From positions 88,287 to 152,286 of the forward strand of contig NZ_JASBRQ010000044.1 in the NCBI RefSeq assembly GCF_030149425.1: a stretch of DNA of 64,000 nucleotides, written 5' to 3'. The notes under the pieces were generated by a model. That model was not told the origin of the DNA and did no database searches. It saw only the letters and a program-made list of their open reading frames with translations. Origin of the DNA: Maricaulis sp. GTDB lineage: Bacteria; Pseudomonadota; Alphaproteobacteria; Caulobacterales; Maricaulaceae. Shown here piece after piece: positions 44,891-53,766 of the stretch; within the stretch, counting starts at the first letter, position 1; the number at the start of each line of letters is the position of its first letter. The translations under genes were made by a program, and so were the position numbers.

Positions 44891-46126
44891 ATGGCAAAGC
44901 ATCTGATCGTAACGGGGGCGAGCGGCCTGATCGGAAGGGCCGTATTGCGCGAGGCAGAAAGGCGCGGCCTGCCTGTCACTGCCTGGGCCCGGCGGCGGCC
45001 GGAAGGCTGGTCCGGGGCCTATCAGGCCTATGACCTCGCTGGCGAACCTGCCGCGATCGATCAGCCCGCGACGATCCTTCACCTCGCAGCCGACATCAGC
45101 AACAAGCTGAGTGCAGATGTCGAGTACCGCGCCCTGGATAAGCTGGTCGAAGCAGAAAACCTGGACGAGTTGATCTTTGTTTCAAGCCTTTCAGCCATCA
45201 ACCCGGCCAGCGAGTACGGCGAGCGCAAGGCCGCACTGGAAGCGCGCACCCTGGCCGCCGGCGGACGTGTGGTGCGCCCCGGACTCGTCACCTCACGCAT
45301 CGCCCAGGGTGCGTTTGGATTCTTTGACACGGTCGCAGCCCGGTTGCCCATCTCGATAGGTATCGGCGGCGCGCAGGTGCAGCCGATCAGTCTGGAAAGC
45401 CTGGCCAGACGACTGGTCGACCTGACACAAACCGGCGATCGGCAATCAGGGGCCAGCAATCTCTGCACAGGCCCCGTCGACATGGCCCGGTTCCAGTCTG
45501 ACCTGCGCCGTCTTCGCTACCGGCGGGGGACATGGCTCGAATTGCGCCTGCCGCGCGGATTGACCCTGATCCTGGCGAAGTTCAGCCCGGCTGCCATCGG
45601 CCAGCGACTAAAGGCGTTTTTGAACACACCGCTGGCGGCGATCGAAGCTGGCGATGAGGCACTCCACCCCGACGACTCCCTCCCCGGCATGAGGCACGCA
45701 AAACGACGCCGCCTGCTCGCAGAAGGGCGGTCGCTGCTTTCCGTTTTCCTGGGACGATCCGTCCCGCCGGCGCTGATCCGTCGATATGCGGTTACATTGT
45801 CTGGCTATGACCGGTCTGACGCCCTGTCCAATTCCCCGACAGGGGCAATCCCGTCCGGGGTCATTCAGTTTGGGCGGGGCTCCGGCGACCAGGTCGAGCA
45901 AGAATTCAAATGGCGCCTGAGCATGGCCGCACGGATCGCCGAATTCAGTCCGCAGGGAGCTCGCCGCTTTGCCCCCTATGAAAAGCGACACTGGCTGCAT
46001 GCCTTTATCCGGATGGGGCTGCTCGGGACTGTAGCAGCGTTCGAACTTGTAACCCGGGCGCTGTTCGGAGGCCTGATCTGGCGCACGGCATTCGGCAAGC
46101 CGGACCAGTTGAGGACGGCAGAATGA
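44891..46126 (+). CDS. NAD-dependent epimerase/dehydratase (SDR) family protein
   Basis: The 411-residue protein has an N-terminal SDR domain: HLIVTGASGLIGRAVLREA (GxxGxxG), FVSSLSAINPASEYGERKAALE with the catalytic Ser and YxxxK, and VVRPGLV. A second half (about 230-411) with a hydrophobic segment near the C-terminus is not recognised. SDRs of this type oxidise or reduce sugar hydroxyl groups or NDP-sugars. It is 34 bases after gtrA and overlaps the GMC oxidoreductase gene by four bases, so these two redox enzymes are likely to act in sequence. Confidence 0.8.
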   Translation: MAKHLIVTGASGLIGRAVLREAERRGLPVTAWARRRPEGWSGAYQAYDLAGEPAAIDQPATILHLAADISNKLSADVEYRALDKLVEAENLDELIFVSSLSAINPASEYGERKAALEARTLAAGGRVVRPGLVTSRIAQGAFGFFDTVAARLPISIGIGGAQVQPISLESLARRLVDLTQTGDRQSGASNLCTGPVDMARFQSDLRRLRYRRGTWLELRLPRGLTLILAKFSPAAIGQRLKAFLNTPLAAIEAGDEALHPDDSLPGMRHAKRRRLLAEGRSLLSVFLGRSVPPALIRRYAVTLSGYDRSDALSNSPTGAIPSGVIQFGRGSGDQVEQEFKWRLSMAARIAEFSPQGARRFAPYEKRHWLHAFIRMGLLGTVAAFELVTRALFGGLIWRTAFGKPDQLRTAE

Positions 46127-47754
46127 GGCGGCATCTGATCATTGGCGGCGGCCCTTCGGCGGCCGCGGCGGCACGGCGTTTCGCCGAGTTGTCCGAGCCG
46201 GTCACCGTTGTATGCGCCGGCAAGGCTCAGCCTGTCGCCCCCATGCTGAGCTATGGCGAGGGCGATCGCTGGTCCAATTGGCGGTCCACATCGAAAACCC
46301 AGTGGTCAGACATGATCGAGACCGCGGGAGAGGCGGATTACGCTTGGTCGGACAAGTCTCCGAAATTCACCATTCCACGCTATGCCGCCGCTTTCGCGCG
46401 TAGTGACGAGATCGTGCGGGACAACTTTTTCGGCGCCAATATCCAGGGCCTCGGTGGGCTGTCCGTAGGTTGGGGCGCTGGCGTCGAATTCTGGAGCGAA
46501 GATGATTTTGCCCAGTGGGGTATGAGTGGGGACGCCTTCCGGCCACACTACCAGGCGCTGATTGATATCGTCGGGGTCAGCGGCCCGCCCGCGCGAGGGG
46601 TCGAGCGCGCGTGCGGAGCACGCATTAGCGGCGATCTGGGCGTCTTGCAGGACGACGATGTCTCGCTCTACCGCCCAACCGAATTGAACCCGGTCCTTGA
46701 CCGCTTTGCCGGTCGGTATCTCAAGGGCCGAAAGTCGGCGTCCGCCTTGCGTTGGATGCATGCGGCTGTGCGTACCCGCGCCGCTGGCGAGGCCGTGAAG
46801 CCGGGGCATTGCTCACGGTCAGGCTATTGCCTGACCGGCTGCCCGCAAAATGCGATCTATAGCGCCGACCGCGATCTGAGCGAGCTCGCGGCGAAGGGGT
46901 TGATCGAGCTGGTCACGGATGAAGAAGTCGTCCGGATCGAACGTACCGGCGATGATACACATTGGCGTGCCCACCTGCGCTCCGGCGATGGCAAGGTCTC
47001 GCAGATTGAAGCCGAAACCCTGCTTGTCGCCGCCGGGGCGATCGGGTCCGCCAAGCTGGTCTATCCCTTGCTCGGGCTGACCGACACACCCCGCCGCCTC
47101 CTGTCCACCCCGGCTGGCGGTTATGGCGTGGTCCTTCCCTTCGAATTCGGCCGGGCCTTCGATGATGAATTCGTGAGCCTTCTTCAGCTCGGCTTCCAAT
47201 TGCCGACCGGGGGTGCCCAGGCGGATGACGCCTATGGTTACATCACCTCGCTCGACGGACTGCCGCTCTGGTTCCTCTGCCTGAACATGCCCGCCTCAGC
47301 CGGGCTGTCGCGGGCCATTCTGCGTGAGCTCGCCTCGGCCATGCTGGCCGGCAATGTGATATTTCCATCAAAATATTCCGACCACGCCATCGCGGTCGGT
47401 CGCGATGGCCAGGTCAAGGTGCGTGGCGGTTACACCGCTGAGCTGGATGATGCCTTGCGCAAGTGCCAAGCCCAGCTCGGGCGCGAAGTCGGTCGCGGCG
47501 GTGGCATTCTGGCACCCGGCGGCATCCGTCTCGGCCTGCCGGGAAGCGACCTGCATTTCGGTGGAACCTTGCCCCATAGCACGACCGGGCAAGCTGGCAC
47601 GTGCGACCATGACGGTGCCATCACAGGCCTGCCGTCGATTTATGTTGTCGATGGCGCTGCGGCTCCGTCATTGCCTGGCCGGGCCCACACCTTCACCCTG
47701 ATGGCCAATGCGCGTCGGATCGTTGACCGCCTGACGCAGCCTCCCCGGGCCTAG
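46123..47754 (+). CDS. GMC-family flavin oxidoreductase
   Basis: The 543-residue protein starts with an FAD motif (HLIIGGGPSAAAAARR), has a GMC-type glycine-rich segment GLGGLSVGWGAGVEFW, a Cys-rich turn CSRSGYCLTGCPQNA as in many GMC dehydrogenases, and a C-terminal GMC domain with HFGGTLPHS and YVVDGAAAPSLPGRAHTFTLMANARRI. The two His-containing segments carry the expected catalytic residues. It oxidises an alcohol group, often of a sugar or sterol. No signal peptide is seen, so it is cytoplasmic. Last gene of the operon; its stop overlaps that of the convergent Rieske gene (CTAG). Confidence 0.88.
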   Translation: MRRHLIIGGGPSAAAAARRFAELSEPVTVVCAGKAQPVAPMLSYGEGDRWSNWRSTSKTQWSDMIETAGEADYAWSDKSPKFTIPRYAAAFARSDEIVRDNFFGANIQGLGGLSVGWGAGVEFWSEDDFAQWGMSGDAFRPHYQALIDIVGVSGPPARGVERACGARISGDLGVLQDDDVSLYRPTELNPVLDRFAGRYLKGRKSASALRWMHAAVRTRAAGEAVKPGHCSRSGYCLTGCPQNAIYSADRDLSELAAKGLIELVTDEEVVRIERTGDDTHWRAHLRSGDGKVSQIEAETLLVAAGAIGSAKLVYPLLGLTDTPRRLLSTPAGGYGVVLPFEFGRAFDDEFVSLLQLGFQLPTGGAQADDAYGYITSLDGLPLWFLCLNMPASAGLSRAILRELASAMLAGNVIFPSKYSDHAIAVGRDGQVKVRGGYTAELDDALRKCQAQLGREVGRGGGILAPGGIRLGLPGSDLHFGGTLPHSTTGQAGTCDHDGAITGLPSIYVVDGAAAPSLPGRAHTFTLMANARRIVDRLTQPPRA

Positions 47755-48890
47755 CCCGGCAGCCGTGCCTCGATATCGCTGTTGAACTTGTGCAGAGCGC
47801 TTTCGAAGCGCCCGAAGTTGAGCTCGCTATTGGCACCGCTGGCGAGGCCGCTTTGCACGGCTTCATTGACGTCGAAATCCTCGGCCAGAGTCATCTTGGT
47901 GATGGCGTGATTGCGCTTCCAATGCCCCGCCCGGTCCGGCGTGAAGTCCTCCTTCGGGACGAGGGTGGCAATGCGCAGGGCGGTGCGGCCAGCCGATAAC
48001 GGCTCGGCGTGGATCCAGGCGACATGGTCCTGCATCAGCAGGAACTGGTCGGACGGCATCAGCGTATAGAGCACATTGGCATGATCGCGGATCGACCAGT
48101 TTTCGCGCGGCAGTTGCTCCAGCTCTTCGATCGAGGTGCGCGGCAGGATGGAGCGCATATGCGCGCCGAGCATCTGATAGCTAGACAGATTATCCATGAA
48201 GTGCGGTCCGATCGTATCGCGATGGGTGATGCGGAAATGATAGGCCTCGATGCCGCCCTCTGCGAGCAGCTTCCAATTGGCCTCATACTCCGCATCCTCA
48301 CTCTCGGCGACGACCATTCCGGCCATGCCGAGCCAGTCAAAATCCTGCTGCAGCGGTGAGAGAAAAGCGTCAAAGTCAAACTGGGCATCAGGATCCGGCA
48401 CGACCCAGATCATGCCAAGTCGCTCAGCCATGGGCAGCCGGCGCAGACCGTATTGGCTCCGGTCCAGTTCGGGGAAGCCTTCCTTCTCGTGCGGTACGCC
48501 GCGCAATTGCCCGGCAGCATCCCAGGTCCAGCCGTGATAGGGGCAGCTGAACACCTTCTTGCAGCCCTGGCCATCGCCAACGAGCCTGGCGCCGCGGTGG
48601 CGGCAGACATTGAGGAAGGCGTTGGCCTGCCCGGACTTGTCGCGGGTCAGCAGCACCGGAAGGCCGGCCAGTCGGACCGTCAGATAACTGCCGGGTTCGG
48701 CCAATTCGCTGGCGTGCGCAGCGACCATGGGCAGGGCCCGGAAGACATGGTCCATTTCAGCCTGGAAGCGGGTCTCGCTGGTGTAACGCTCGATCGGGGA
48801 GCGATGCACGGCATCACCGATGAAGAAATCCCCTTCTGCCCCCAGCCCGCGCAGTTCTTCTAGAAGCTCGATCTGAAGCTGTTGGTCCAT
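47751..48890 (-). CDS. Rieske non-heme iron oxygenase, alpha subunit
   Basis: The 379-residue protein has a Rieske cluster site Cys96-x-His98 and Cys116-x2-His119 (CRHRG, CPYHGW), and a catalytic domain with mononuclear iron ligands His218 and His223 in EAYHFRITH. It acts as a mono- or dioxygenase or demethylase with an electron-transfer partner not encoded nearby. The substrate is unknown; quaternary amine and aromatic-acid oxygenases share this layout. ATG 48890 is preferred over an in-frame GTG at 48896. A palindrome 15 bases upstream probably binds the divergent TetR regulator. Confidence 0.9.
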   Translation of the reverse strand: MDQQLQIELLEELRGLGAEGDFFIGDAVHRSPIERYTSETRFQAEMDHVFRALPMVAAHASELAEPGSYLTVRLAGLPVLLTRDKSGQANAFLNVCRHRGARLVGDGQGCKKVFSCPYHGWTWDAAGQLRGVPHEKEGFPELDRSQYGLRRLPMAERLGMIWVVPDPDAQFDFDAFLSPLQQDFDWLGMAGMVVAESEDAEYEANWKLLAEGGIEAYHFRITHRDTIGPHFMDNLSSYQMLGAHMRSILPRTSIEELEQLPRENWSIRDHANVLYTLMPSDQFLLMQDHVAWIHAEPLSAGRTALRIATLVPKEDFTPDRAGHWKRNHAITKMTLAEDFDVNEAVQSGLASGANSELNFGRFESALHKFNSDIEARLPG

Positions 48891-48904
48891 AATCACTGCC
48901 CTTT

Positions 48905-48926
48905 CGACTTACCGATCGGTAAGTCG
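48905..48926. promoter_or_regulatory. TetR operator between the Rieske and TetR genes
   Basis: A perfect 22-base palindrome with core CTTACCGATCGGTAAG lies 15 bases before the Rieske start and 47 bases before the tetR start. A half-site (GTGGTAAG) follows at 48938-48945, and TTGACG at 48931-48936 could be part of the tetR promoter. TetR-family proteins bind such dyads next to their own genes. Confidence 0.75.
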
Positions 48927-48972
48927 ATACTTGACGAGTGGTAAGCTGTCAAATTTCTGCTAGTCTCCCCCC

Positions 48973-49566
48973 ATGCTCAAACCGGTCCCCTCCGCGAAAC
49001 AGAAGTTCATCGACACGGCTCTGCCGTTGTTTGCCGATCGCGGCTATTTCGGGGTGTCACTGGCCGATGTTGCGGGCGAGCTGAAACTGACCAAGCAGTC
49101 GATCATCTACCATTTCCGCACCAAGGACGCGCTTTACGGAGCGGTGATCGAGGATATCGCGACAAGGCTGGACGGGATCCTTGATGTCGTCATGGCGGCC
49201 CCGGCGGAGCGGCCGCAGGACCGGCTCGACCTCTATGTCCGCAACATGCATGACCACATGCAGTCGAAACCCCAGGACGCGCGGCTGATCACCCGCGAAC
49301 TACTCGACAACCTGGACCGGACCGAGACCGGTAAGCGCTGGTATCTCAAACGCTTTCTCGACGTCAGCGTGGCTCTGATGGCCGGTCACCCGAAATGGGC
49401 CGGAAAAAGCCCGGCGGAACAGACCGCCGCGACCTATCAGTTCATCGGCGCCGTATGCTATTTCGCGATCTCCGGACCGACCTTGAGCGCCATCTGGGGC
49501 AAGGATCGCGTGCAGGAAATCCGGGCCGCCTTCCTGCCAACTTTACGTGACCAGGTGGTGAGTTAA
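48973..49566 (+). CDS. TetR-family transcriptional regulator
   Basis: The 197-residue protein has the TetR N-terminal helix-turn-helix: QKFIDTALPLFADRGYFGVSLADVAGELKLTKQSIIYHFRTKDALY. An all-helical ligand-binding domain follows. It probably represses the divergent Rieske oxygenase gene, and itself, until a substrate or related compound binds. CCCC sequences before the ATG leave no clear ribosome-binding site. Confidence 0.92.
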   Translation: MLKPVPSAKQKFIDTALPLFADRGYFGVSLADVAGELKLTKQSIIYHFRTKDALYGAVIEDIATRLDGILDVVMAAPAERPQDRLDLYVRNMHDHMQSKPQDARLITRELLDNLDRTETGKRWYLKRFLDVSVALMAGHPKWAGKSPAEQTAATYQFIGAVCYFAISGPTLSAIWGKDRVQEIRAAFLPTLRDQVVS

Positions 49567-49640
49567 GCCTTCTACAAGCGCTAGCGACGGATAGTGGGCC
49601 GGCGAGGTCCCCCTCGCGCCGAGGCATTGGGAACGGGCAG

Positions 49641-50129
49641 ATGCTCATCAACCGGATTTTTTACTGGCTCTGCTTTGCCCTTGTTGGCTTTGAGATCCTG
49701 TACGGGTTCTACTGGGCCATTCCGAATATCGGCTTGCGCCTCGGCATCTGGCCAGAAGCAATGAACCCCGGGCTGGCGGAGCTGATCGCAACGTTGAACT
49801 TCTGGCAGGAGGCCGCGTTTTTCGGGCATATAGGACTCAACATCATCGCCCTGATCGCGCTCTCTAATCGCTCGGCCGCCTGCATACCCGCCTTCATCGT
49901 CGCCTTTCTGCTCGACCGCATCGACTGGATCATTCTCGGGCTCAACCCGGCATCCTTCGGGGTCACCTCGCCGGCAGAAGACTGGGTTCAGTTCATTTCC
50001 AGTTTCGGAGGCATCGGCCTGACAGCGATGCTGCAAATGCTCTGCATCGCCCTGATGGCGTCCTTTCTGTTCAATGGTCAGCTTTCCACCCATATGAAGT
50101 TCTGGCGCGCGCGCCCCCGTCGACGCTAA
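49641..50129 (+). CDS. small integral membrane protein, unknown function
   Basis: The 162-residue protein has about four hydrophobic segments (near residues 6-28, 55-75, 80-100 and 120-145) and a basic C-terminus (RARPRRR). I recognise no family. GGGAACGGG lies before the ATG. It follows tetR by 74 bases on the same strand and ends at a bidirectional terminator. Confidence 0.7.
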   Translation: MLINRIFYWLCFALVGFEILYGFYWAIPNIGLRLGIWPEAMNPGLAELIATLNFWQEAAFFGHIGLNIIALIALSNRSAACIPAFIVAFLLDRIDWIILGLNPASFGVTSPAEDWVQFISSFGGIGLTAMLQMLCIALMASFLFNGQLSTHMKFWRARPRRR

Positions 50130-50139
50130 CAGGCAGCAA

Positions 50140-50167
50140 AAAACCGCGACCCATCAGGGCCGCGGTT
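50140..50167. terminator. bidirectional terminator between convergent genes
   Basis: Arms AACCGCG (50140-50146) and CGCGGTT (50161-50167) plus inner CCC/GGG pairing around ATCA, with A-rich sequence before (CAAAAAACC) and TTCTTCATT after. It separates the membrane protein gene from the DUF305 gene. Confidence 0.75.
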
Positions 50168-50196
50168 CTTCATTGCTTCAGTTCTGGAGCGGAGGT

Positions 50197-52614
50197 TTAG
50201 CGCACTTCACCCGCTACGGCGCGCATGACATCGCGCAGCGCATCGATCCGTGCGGCATCAGCGGAACCACGCTCGGCATCCGGCAGGCTGCGCGACAGGC
50301 GACGCAGTTCTGAAGACAGACCGCGGTCGGTCGTGCCAGCTTCCATGTGCTCGGCAGCACGGCCCAGGGCGGACGACACCGTTTCGGCGGCATCAGCCGA
50401 CATGGTTTCGCCCCGCACCAGCTGATCAACATAGGCCAGGCCGACGACCGGGTGGTCGGGCCAGCTGACCTGGGTTTGCTGTTGCGGGTTGAAGACAGCG
50501 CCCTGGTCGGCCAGAGCCGCAGCCGCGATTTCATTGGCAGTCAGATACTCGCTCGGCGCCAGCTCAAACACATCGAGACCGCGCGCGATCTCGGTGCCGT
50601 AGATGCGGCCATCATACCAGTAGGACGACCAGTATCCGCCGGAGATCATGATGTCCTCATCAATCGGACCCCGGTCGAAATAGGCAATCTCGAAAGCGTT
50701 ATCCGCATCGGTGAAATCAATCACCGTCAGACCGCCCTGATACCAAGACTGCACGAAGATATCGCGACCCGGAACCGGCACAACGGAACCATTGTGTGCG
50801 ACGCAATTCTCTTCCTCGGTCTGAGCCGAAGGGATCTTGAAATAGCTGGCGAATTCAAGCCGGCCATCCTCGATCTCGAAAATCGCATTGGCACCCCAGT
50901 CGGCCGGGTCCTGGGCGCGGCAACGCGGACGCCCACCACCGCCCCACTCATCGGTGAACAGGACCTTGGTCCCGTCATTGTTGAAGGTCGCAGAGTGCCA
51001 GTACGCAAAGCCCTGATCGACAACCGCGTCGATGCGCTGCGGAGCGCGCGGATCGGTGATGTCGAGAATGATGCCATTGCCGGAGCAGGCACCCGCTGCC
51101 AGGTTCAGCGCCGGGAAGACGGTAATATCATGGCATTGATCCGTCCGGCGCGAGGATTGTGTCCCCTCACCGTGGTCACCGCCGGCCCAGAGGCCGGCAA
51201 TCCGGCCCGTCTCGTCATCGGCAAACACGCGCGGGCTGTCGACAATGCGCGAGGCTGACGGATTGGCAACCGGGATTTCGATGACATCGATGGAGAAAAG
51301 CGCCGTCTCCTCATCGCCGGGCAGACCGGCGACACAACCGGCCAATTCTTCTTCCGGGCGGATCGAGCTGGTGCCGGAGTTATAGACGATGATGGTATTC
51401 TCATCGCTGGAAACAACCGAATGGGTGTGCGAGCCGCGGCAGGTCTGGACCTGACCAACCTGGCGCGGAACCACCGGGTTGGAGATGTCGAAAATGCGGA
51501 TGCCGCGGAAACGGTCTTCGCTGACTTCCTCTTCAACACCCTGGCGGCCGCAATCGACGCGGGCGCGGGTATCCTGCACGGAGACGATAAGCAGGTCGCC
51601 GACGATGGAGACATCGCCCTGGCCGCCCGGGCATACCACCGAGCTGATCAATTGCGGCGTATCGCCCTCGATATTGTAGACGTTGAAGCCGTGATAATTG
51701 CCGGCGACCATGAGGTTGTCGGCAAAGGCCATGTCGGTATTGGAGAAGCTCAGGAAGGGTGAACGGTCACCGAAGCGGCGCTCGACCTCTTCATCGGTCG
51801 CTTCCGACGGGATTTCCGGCGGCAGACCGGCCGGGTTCTCTGCATCGAAGAAGCCGGTCGGCTTCGGCAGGCTGGCCAGCATGACCAGGTTGGAGATGGC
51901 TTCCTCGGCATCGCGGAAACCGCCCGCCAGACCGTTGCGCGGGTCCTCCGAAAGACCGGACAGAAGCGCATCCATACGACGGATTTCAGCGCGCTGCTCG
52001 CCACGGACATCATTGACGAAATCGAACAGAACCGGGTCATAGGCCGAGCCGCGCTGGCGCAGCAGGTGATCGACCATGTCGATGGCGCCGTCGTGATGGG
52101 CGATCATCAGCTCCAGGAAGAGCGCGTCGAACGCCGTGCCGCTGGCCGCTGCGAGCGCTTCCATCTGAGCCGGGGTCGCCATGCCGGCCATGTCGTGATG
52201 GCCATGATGCGCATGGTGCATGGCATGGGGGTCATTTTGCGGGTCCGGCGCATCCTCGCCGCGCTCGATCAGCCAGCCGCGCATGAACTCGATCTCGTCC
52301 GCCTGGGTGGCGTCGATACGGCTGGCAATATCACGGACGTCCTGCAGATCGGCGCGGTCCGGCACGAGGGCCGACATCTGCACCGCTTGGAAATGGTGCA
52401 GGATCATGCCCTGCATGAAGCGGACATCGTCCTCGGAATAACGGTTCGCTGCGATCTGCACCGCTTCCTCGGCGGTGAGTTCGCGACCATCCTGACCCGG
52501 CGCACCGGGCTGCACAATCGGTGCGTCCTGGGCCAGAACCGCTCCGTTGAGGGTCAAACCGGCGGTCAACGCAATCATTGCGGACCCGATGCTAAGCTTC
52601 GCCTTCAAGGCCAT
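50197..52614 (-). CDS. secreted DUF305 protein fused to an LVIVD-type beta-propeller
   Basis: The 805-residue protein has a signal peptide (about residues 1-28, ending VLAQ), then a DUF305 (ferritin-like helical) domain with the paired motifs MILHHFQAVQMS and MIAHHDGAIDMV, separated by a His-rich stretch (HAMHHAHHGHHDM). From about residue 290 it has repeated strands typical of LVIVD proteins (GVCP-type, DLLIVSVQD, IRIFDISNPVVPRQVG, NGIILDITDPRAPQRI, GLTVIDFTDADN). Several cysteines suggest disulfides. The role is unknown; His-rich DUF305 proteins can bind metal. ATG 52614 follows GGGAGGAG. A near-palindrome 61-78 bases upstream may control it. Confidence 0.85.
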   Translation of the reverse strand: MALKAKLSIGSAMIALTAGLTLNGAVLAQDAPIVQPGAPGQDGRELTAEEAVQIAANRYSEDDVRFMQGMILHHFQAVQMSALVPDRADLQDVRDIASRIDATQADEIEFMRGWLIERGEDAPDPQNDPHAMHHAHHGHHDMAGMATPAQMEALAAASGTAFDALFLELMIAHHDGAIDMVDHLLRQRGSAYDPVLFDFVNDVRGEQRAEIRRMDALLSGLSEDPRNGLAGGFRDAEEAISNLVMLASLPKPTGFFDAENPAGLPPEIPSEATDEEVERRFGDRSPFLSFSNTDMAFADNLMVAGNYHGFNVYNIEGDTPQLISSVVCPGGQGDVSIVGDLLIVSVQDTRARVDCGRQGVEEEVSEDRFRGIRIFDISNPVVPRQVGQVQTCRGSHTHSVVSSDENTIIVYNSGTSSIRPEEELAGCVAGLPGDEETALFSIDVIEIPVANPSASRIVDSPRVFADDETGRIAGLWAGGDHGEGTQSSRRTDQCHDITVFPALNLAAGACSGNGIILDITDPRAPQRIDAVVDQGFAYWHSATFNNDGTKVLFTDEWGGGGRPRCRAQDPADWGANAIFEIEDGRLEFASYFKIPSAQTEEENCVAHNGSVVPVPGRDIFVQSWYQGGLTVIDFTDADNAFEIAYFDRGPIDEDIMISGGYWSSYWYDGRIYGTEIARGLDVFELAPSEYLTANEIAAAALADQGAVFNPQQQTQVSWPDHPVVGLAYVDQLVRGETMSADAAETVSSALGRAAEHMEAGTTDRGLSSELRRLSRSLPDAERGSADAARIDALRDVMRAVAGEVR

Positions 52615-52674
52615 GTCACTCCTCCCGACTGGACAAGCCGCAGACATTAGAGTGTGAAGCCGGTGCGGCAAGCT

Positions 52675-52692
52675 TTCCATACCGGTACGGAA
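52675..52692. promoter_or_regulatory. near-perfect palindrome upstream of the DUF305 gene
   Basis: TTCCATACCGGTACGGAA reads as an 18-base dyad with one mismatched pair, centred on ACCGGT, in the space between the DUF305 start and the stop of the esterase gene. Confidence 0.3.
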
Positions 52693-52709
52693 AACACGGT
52701 TGTTCGGTG

Positions 52710-53642
52710 TTACCGGACGAGCACGCCATCGATGAAGTCCAGCATTACCTGCCGAGCCGGGGAGGCGACCTCCGGATCGATCATGTTGAAATAGAGCGAA
52801 GCGTGGGTGTCATCGGGGTAGTGCTCGAAGGAGATCAACTCCGATGCGGCATGGCCATCGATCAGGGTGGCAAAATGGTCGGTATACAGCCCGGTCTGGC
52901 CTTCCGAGAGGATCAGCATCGGCGCCTGCAGCGCATCGAGATAGGTTATCGGAGAGGCCGCAGCATGCCCCTCGCGCGGCCCGAACACACCGATCACATG
53001 ATCGCGCGCAGCATCCGCGCCCATGCCGTCATGGATAACGTCGTAATAGTGCGGCACGTCATAAGTCCCCGCGACCGGTATGGAACCAGCGACCGCGTCG
53101 AGCGTCAGATCATGGGCCTGCAGATAACGCTCATCCGTCGCCAAGAGCGCGGACAAATGTCCGCCCGCCGAAAAACCACTGACGAACAGGGCGTCACGGT
53201 CGAGACCATGAGCATCGGCATTCTCCCACATCCAGGCGAACGCCCGGGCGACATCCTCGATATGGGCAGGATGCTGGATGCCTGTGTCGGGAAGGTTCTC
53301 TGACATCCAGCGGCCCGGGCTCAGACGGTAGGACATCACCGCAACGGCGATCCCTTCACGAGCCAGCGCCTCGGCCAGGCCCATCTCATGCTCGCGCCCG
53401 CCTGAGGCCCAGGCGCCGCCATGAATCCACAACACCGTCGCCCGAGGGGCGCCATCGGCCGGTAGAACAAGGTTGAGTGCATGCCGTTCGGCATCCGCGC
53501 CCTCGCCCTGGAAATAGGCGATATCATTGATGATGCGGGTGGTGGCGATGTTCTCCTGAGCAAGGGACAGTTCGCTGGAGAAGAACATCGCCAGTCCCGC
53601 CGCCGCAACGGCAAGACTTTTGGGGAAAGAGATGGCGGTCAT
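52710..53642 (-). CDS. secreted alpha/beta-hydrolase (esterase/lipase-like)
   Basis: The 310-residue protein has a signal peptide (about residues 1-29), the oxyanion motif WIHGGAWASGG, the nucleophile Ser158 in GFSAGG and a C-terminal His in DDTHASLY. This fits the hormone-sensitive-lipase/BD-FAE-type esterases, which remove acyl or feruloyl-like groups from polysaccharide or small esters. ATG 53642 follows AGGAG; a longer frame to 53795 overlaps the upstream gene and is unlikely. It is co-directional with the YD-like gene (124-base gap). Confidence 0.85.
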   Translation of the reverse strand: MTAISFPKSLAVAAAGLAMFFSSELSLAQENIATTRIINDIAYFQGEGADAERHALNLVLPADGAPRATVLWIHGGAWASGGREHEMGLAEALAREGIAVAVMSYRLSPGRWMSENLPDTGIQHPAHIEDVARAFAWMWENADAHGLDRDALFVSGFSAGGHLSALLATDERYLQAHDLTLDAVAGSIPVAGTYDVPHYYDVIHDGMGADAARDHVIGVFGPREGHAAASPITYLDALQAPMLILSEGQTGLYTDHFATLIDGHAASELISFEHYPDDTHASLYFNMIDPEVASPARQVMLDFIDGVLVR

Positions 53643-53766
53643 GGAAATCACTCCTGATCGGCGCAGAGTTGATGGTTGAAAGCGGCCCGCAGCAGAGCCG
53701 GCCCGGCCTGGGGCCGGACGCAGCGCAAACGCCCAATCCAAGGGAGGGCCAGAAACGGTGACACGC

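Noticed and set aside
46800..46860. iron-sulfur cluster in the GMC oxidoreductase
   Set aside because: The CSRSGYCLTGCPQNA stretch resembles ferredoxin spacing, but such Cys-rich turns are common in GMC flavoenzymes without a cluster.
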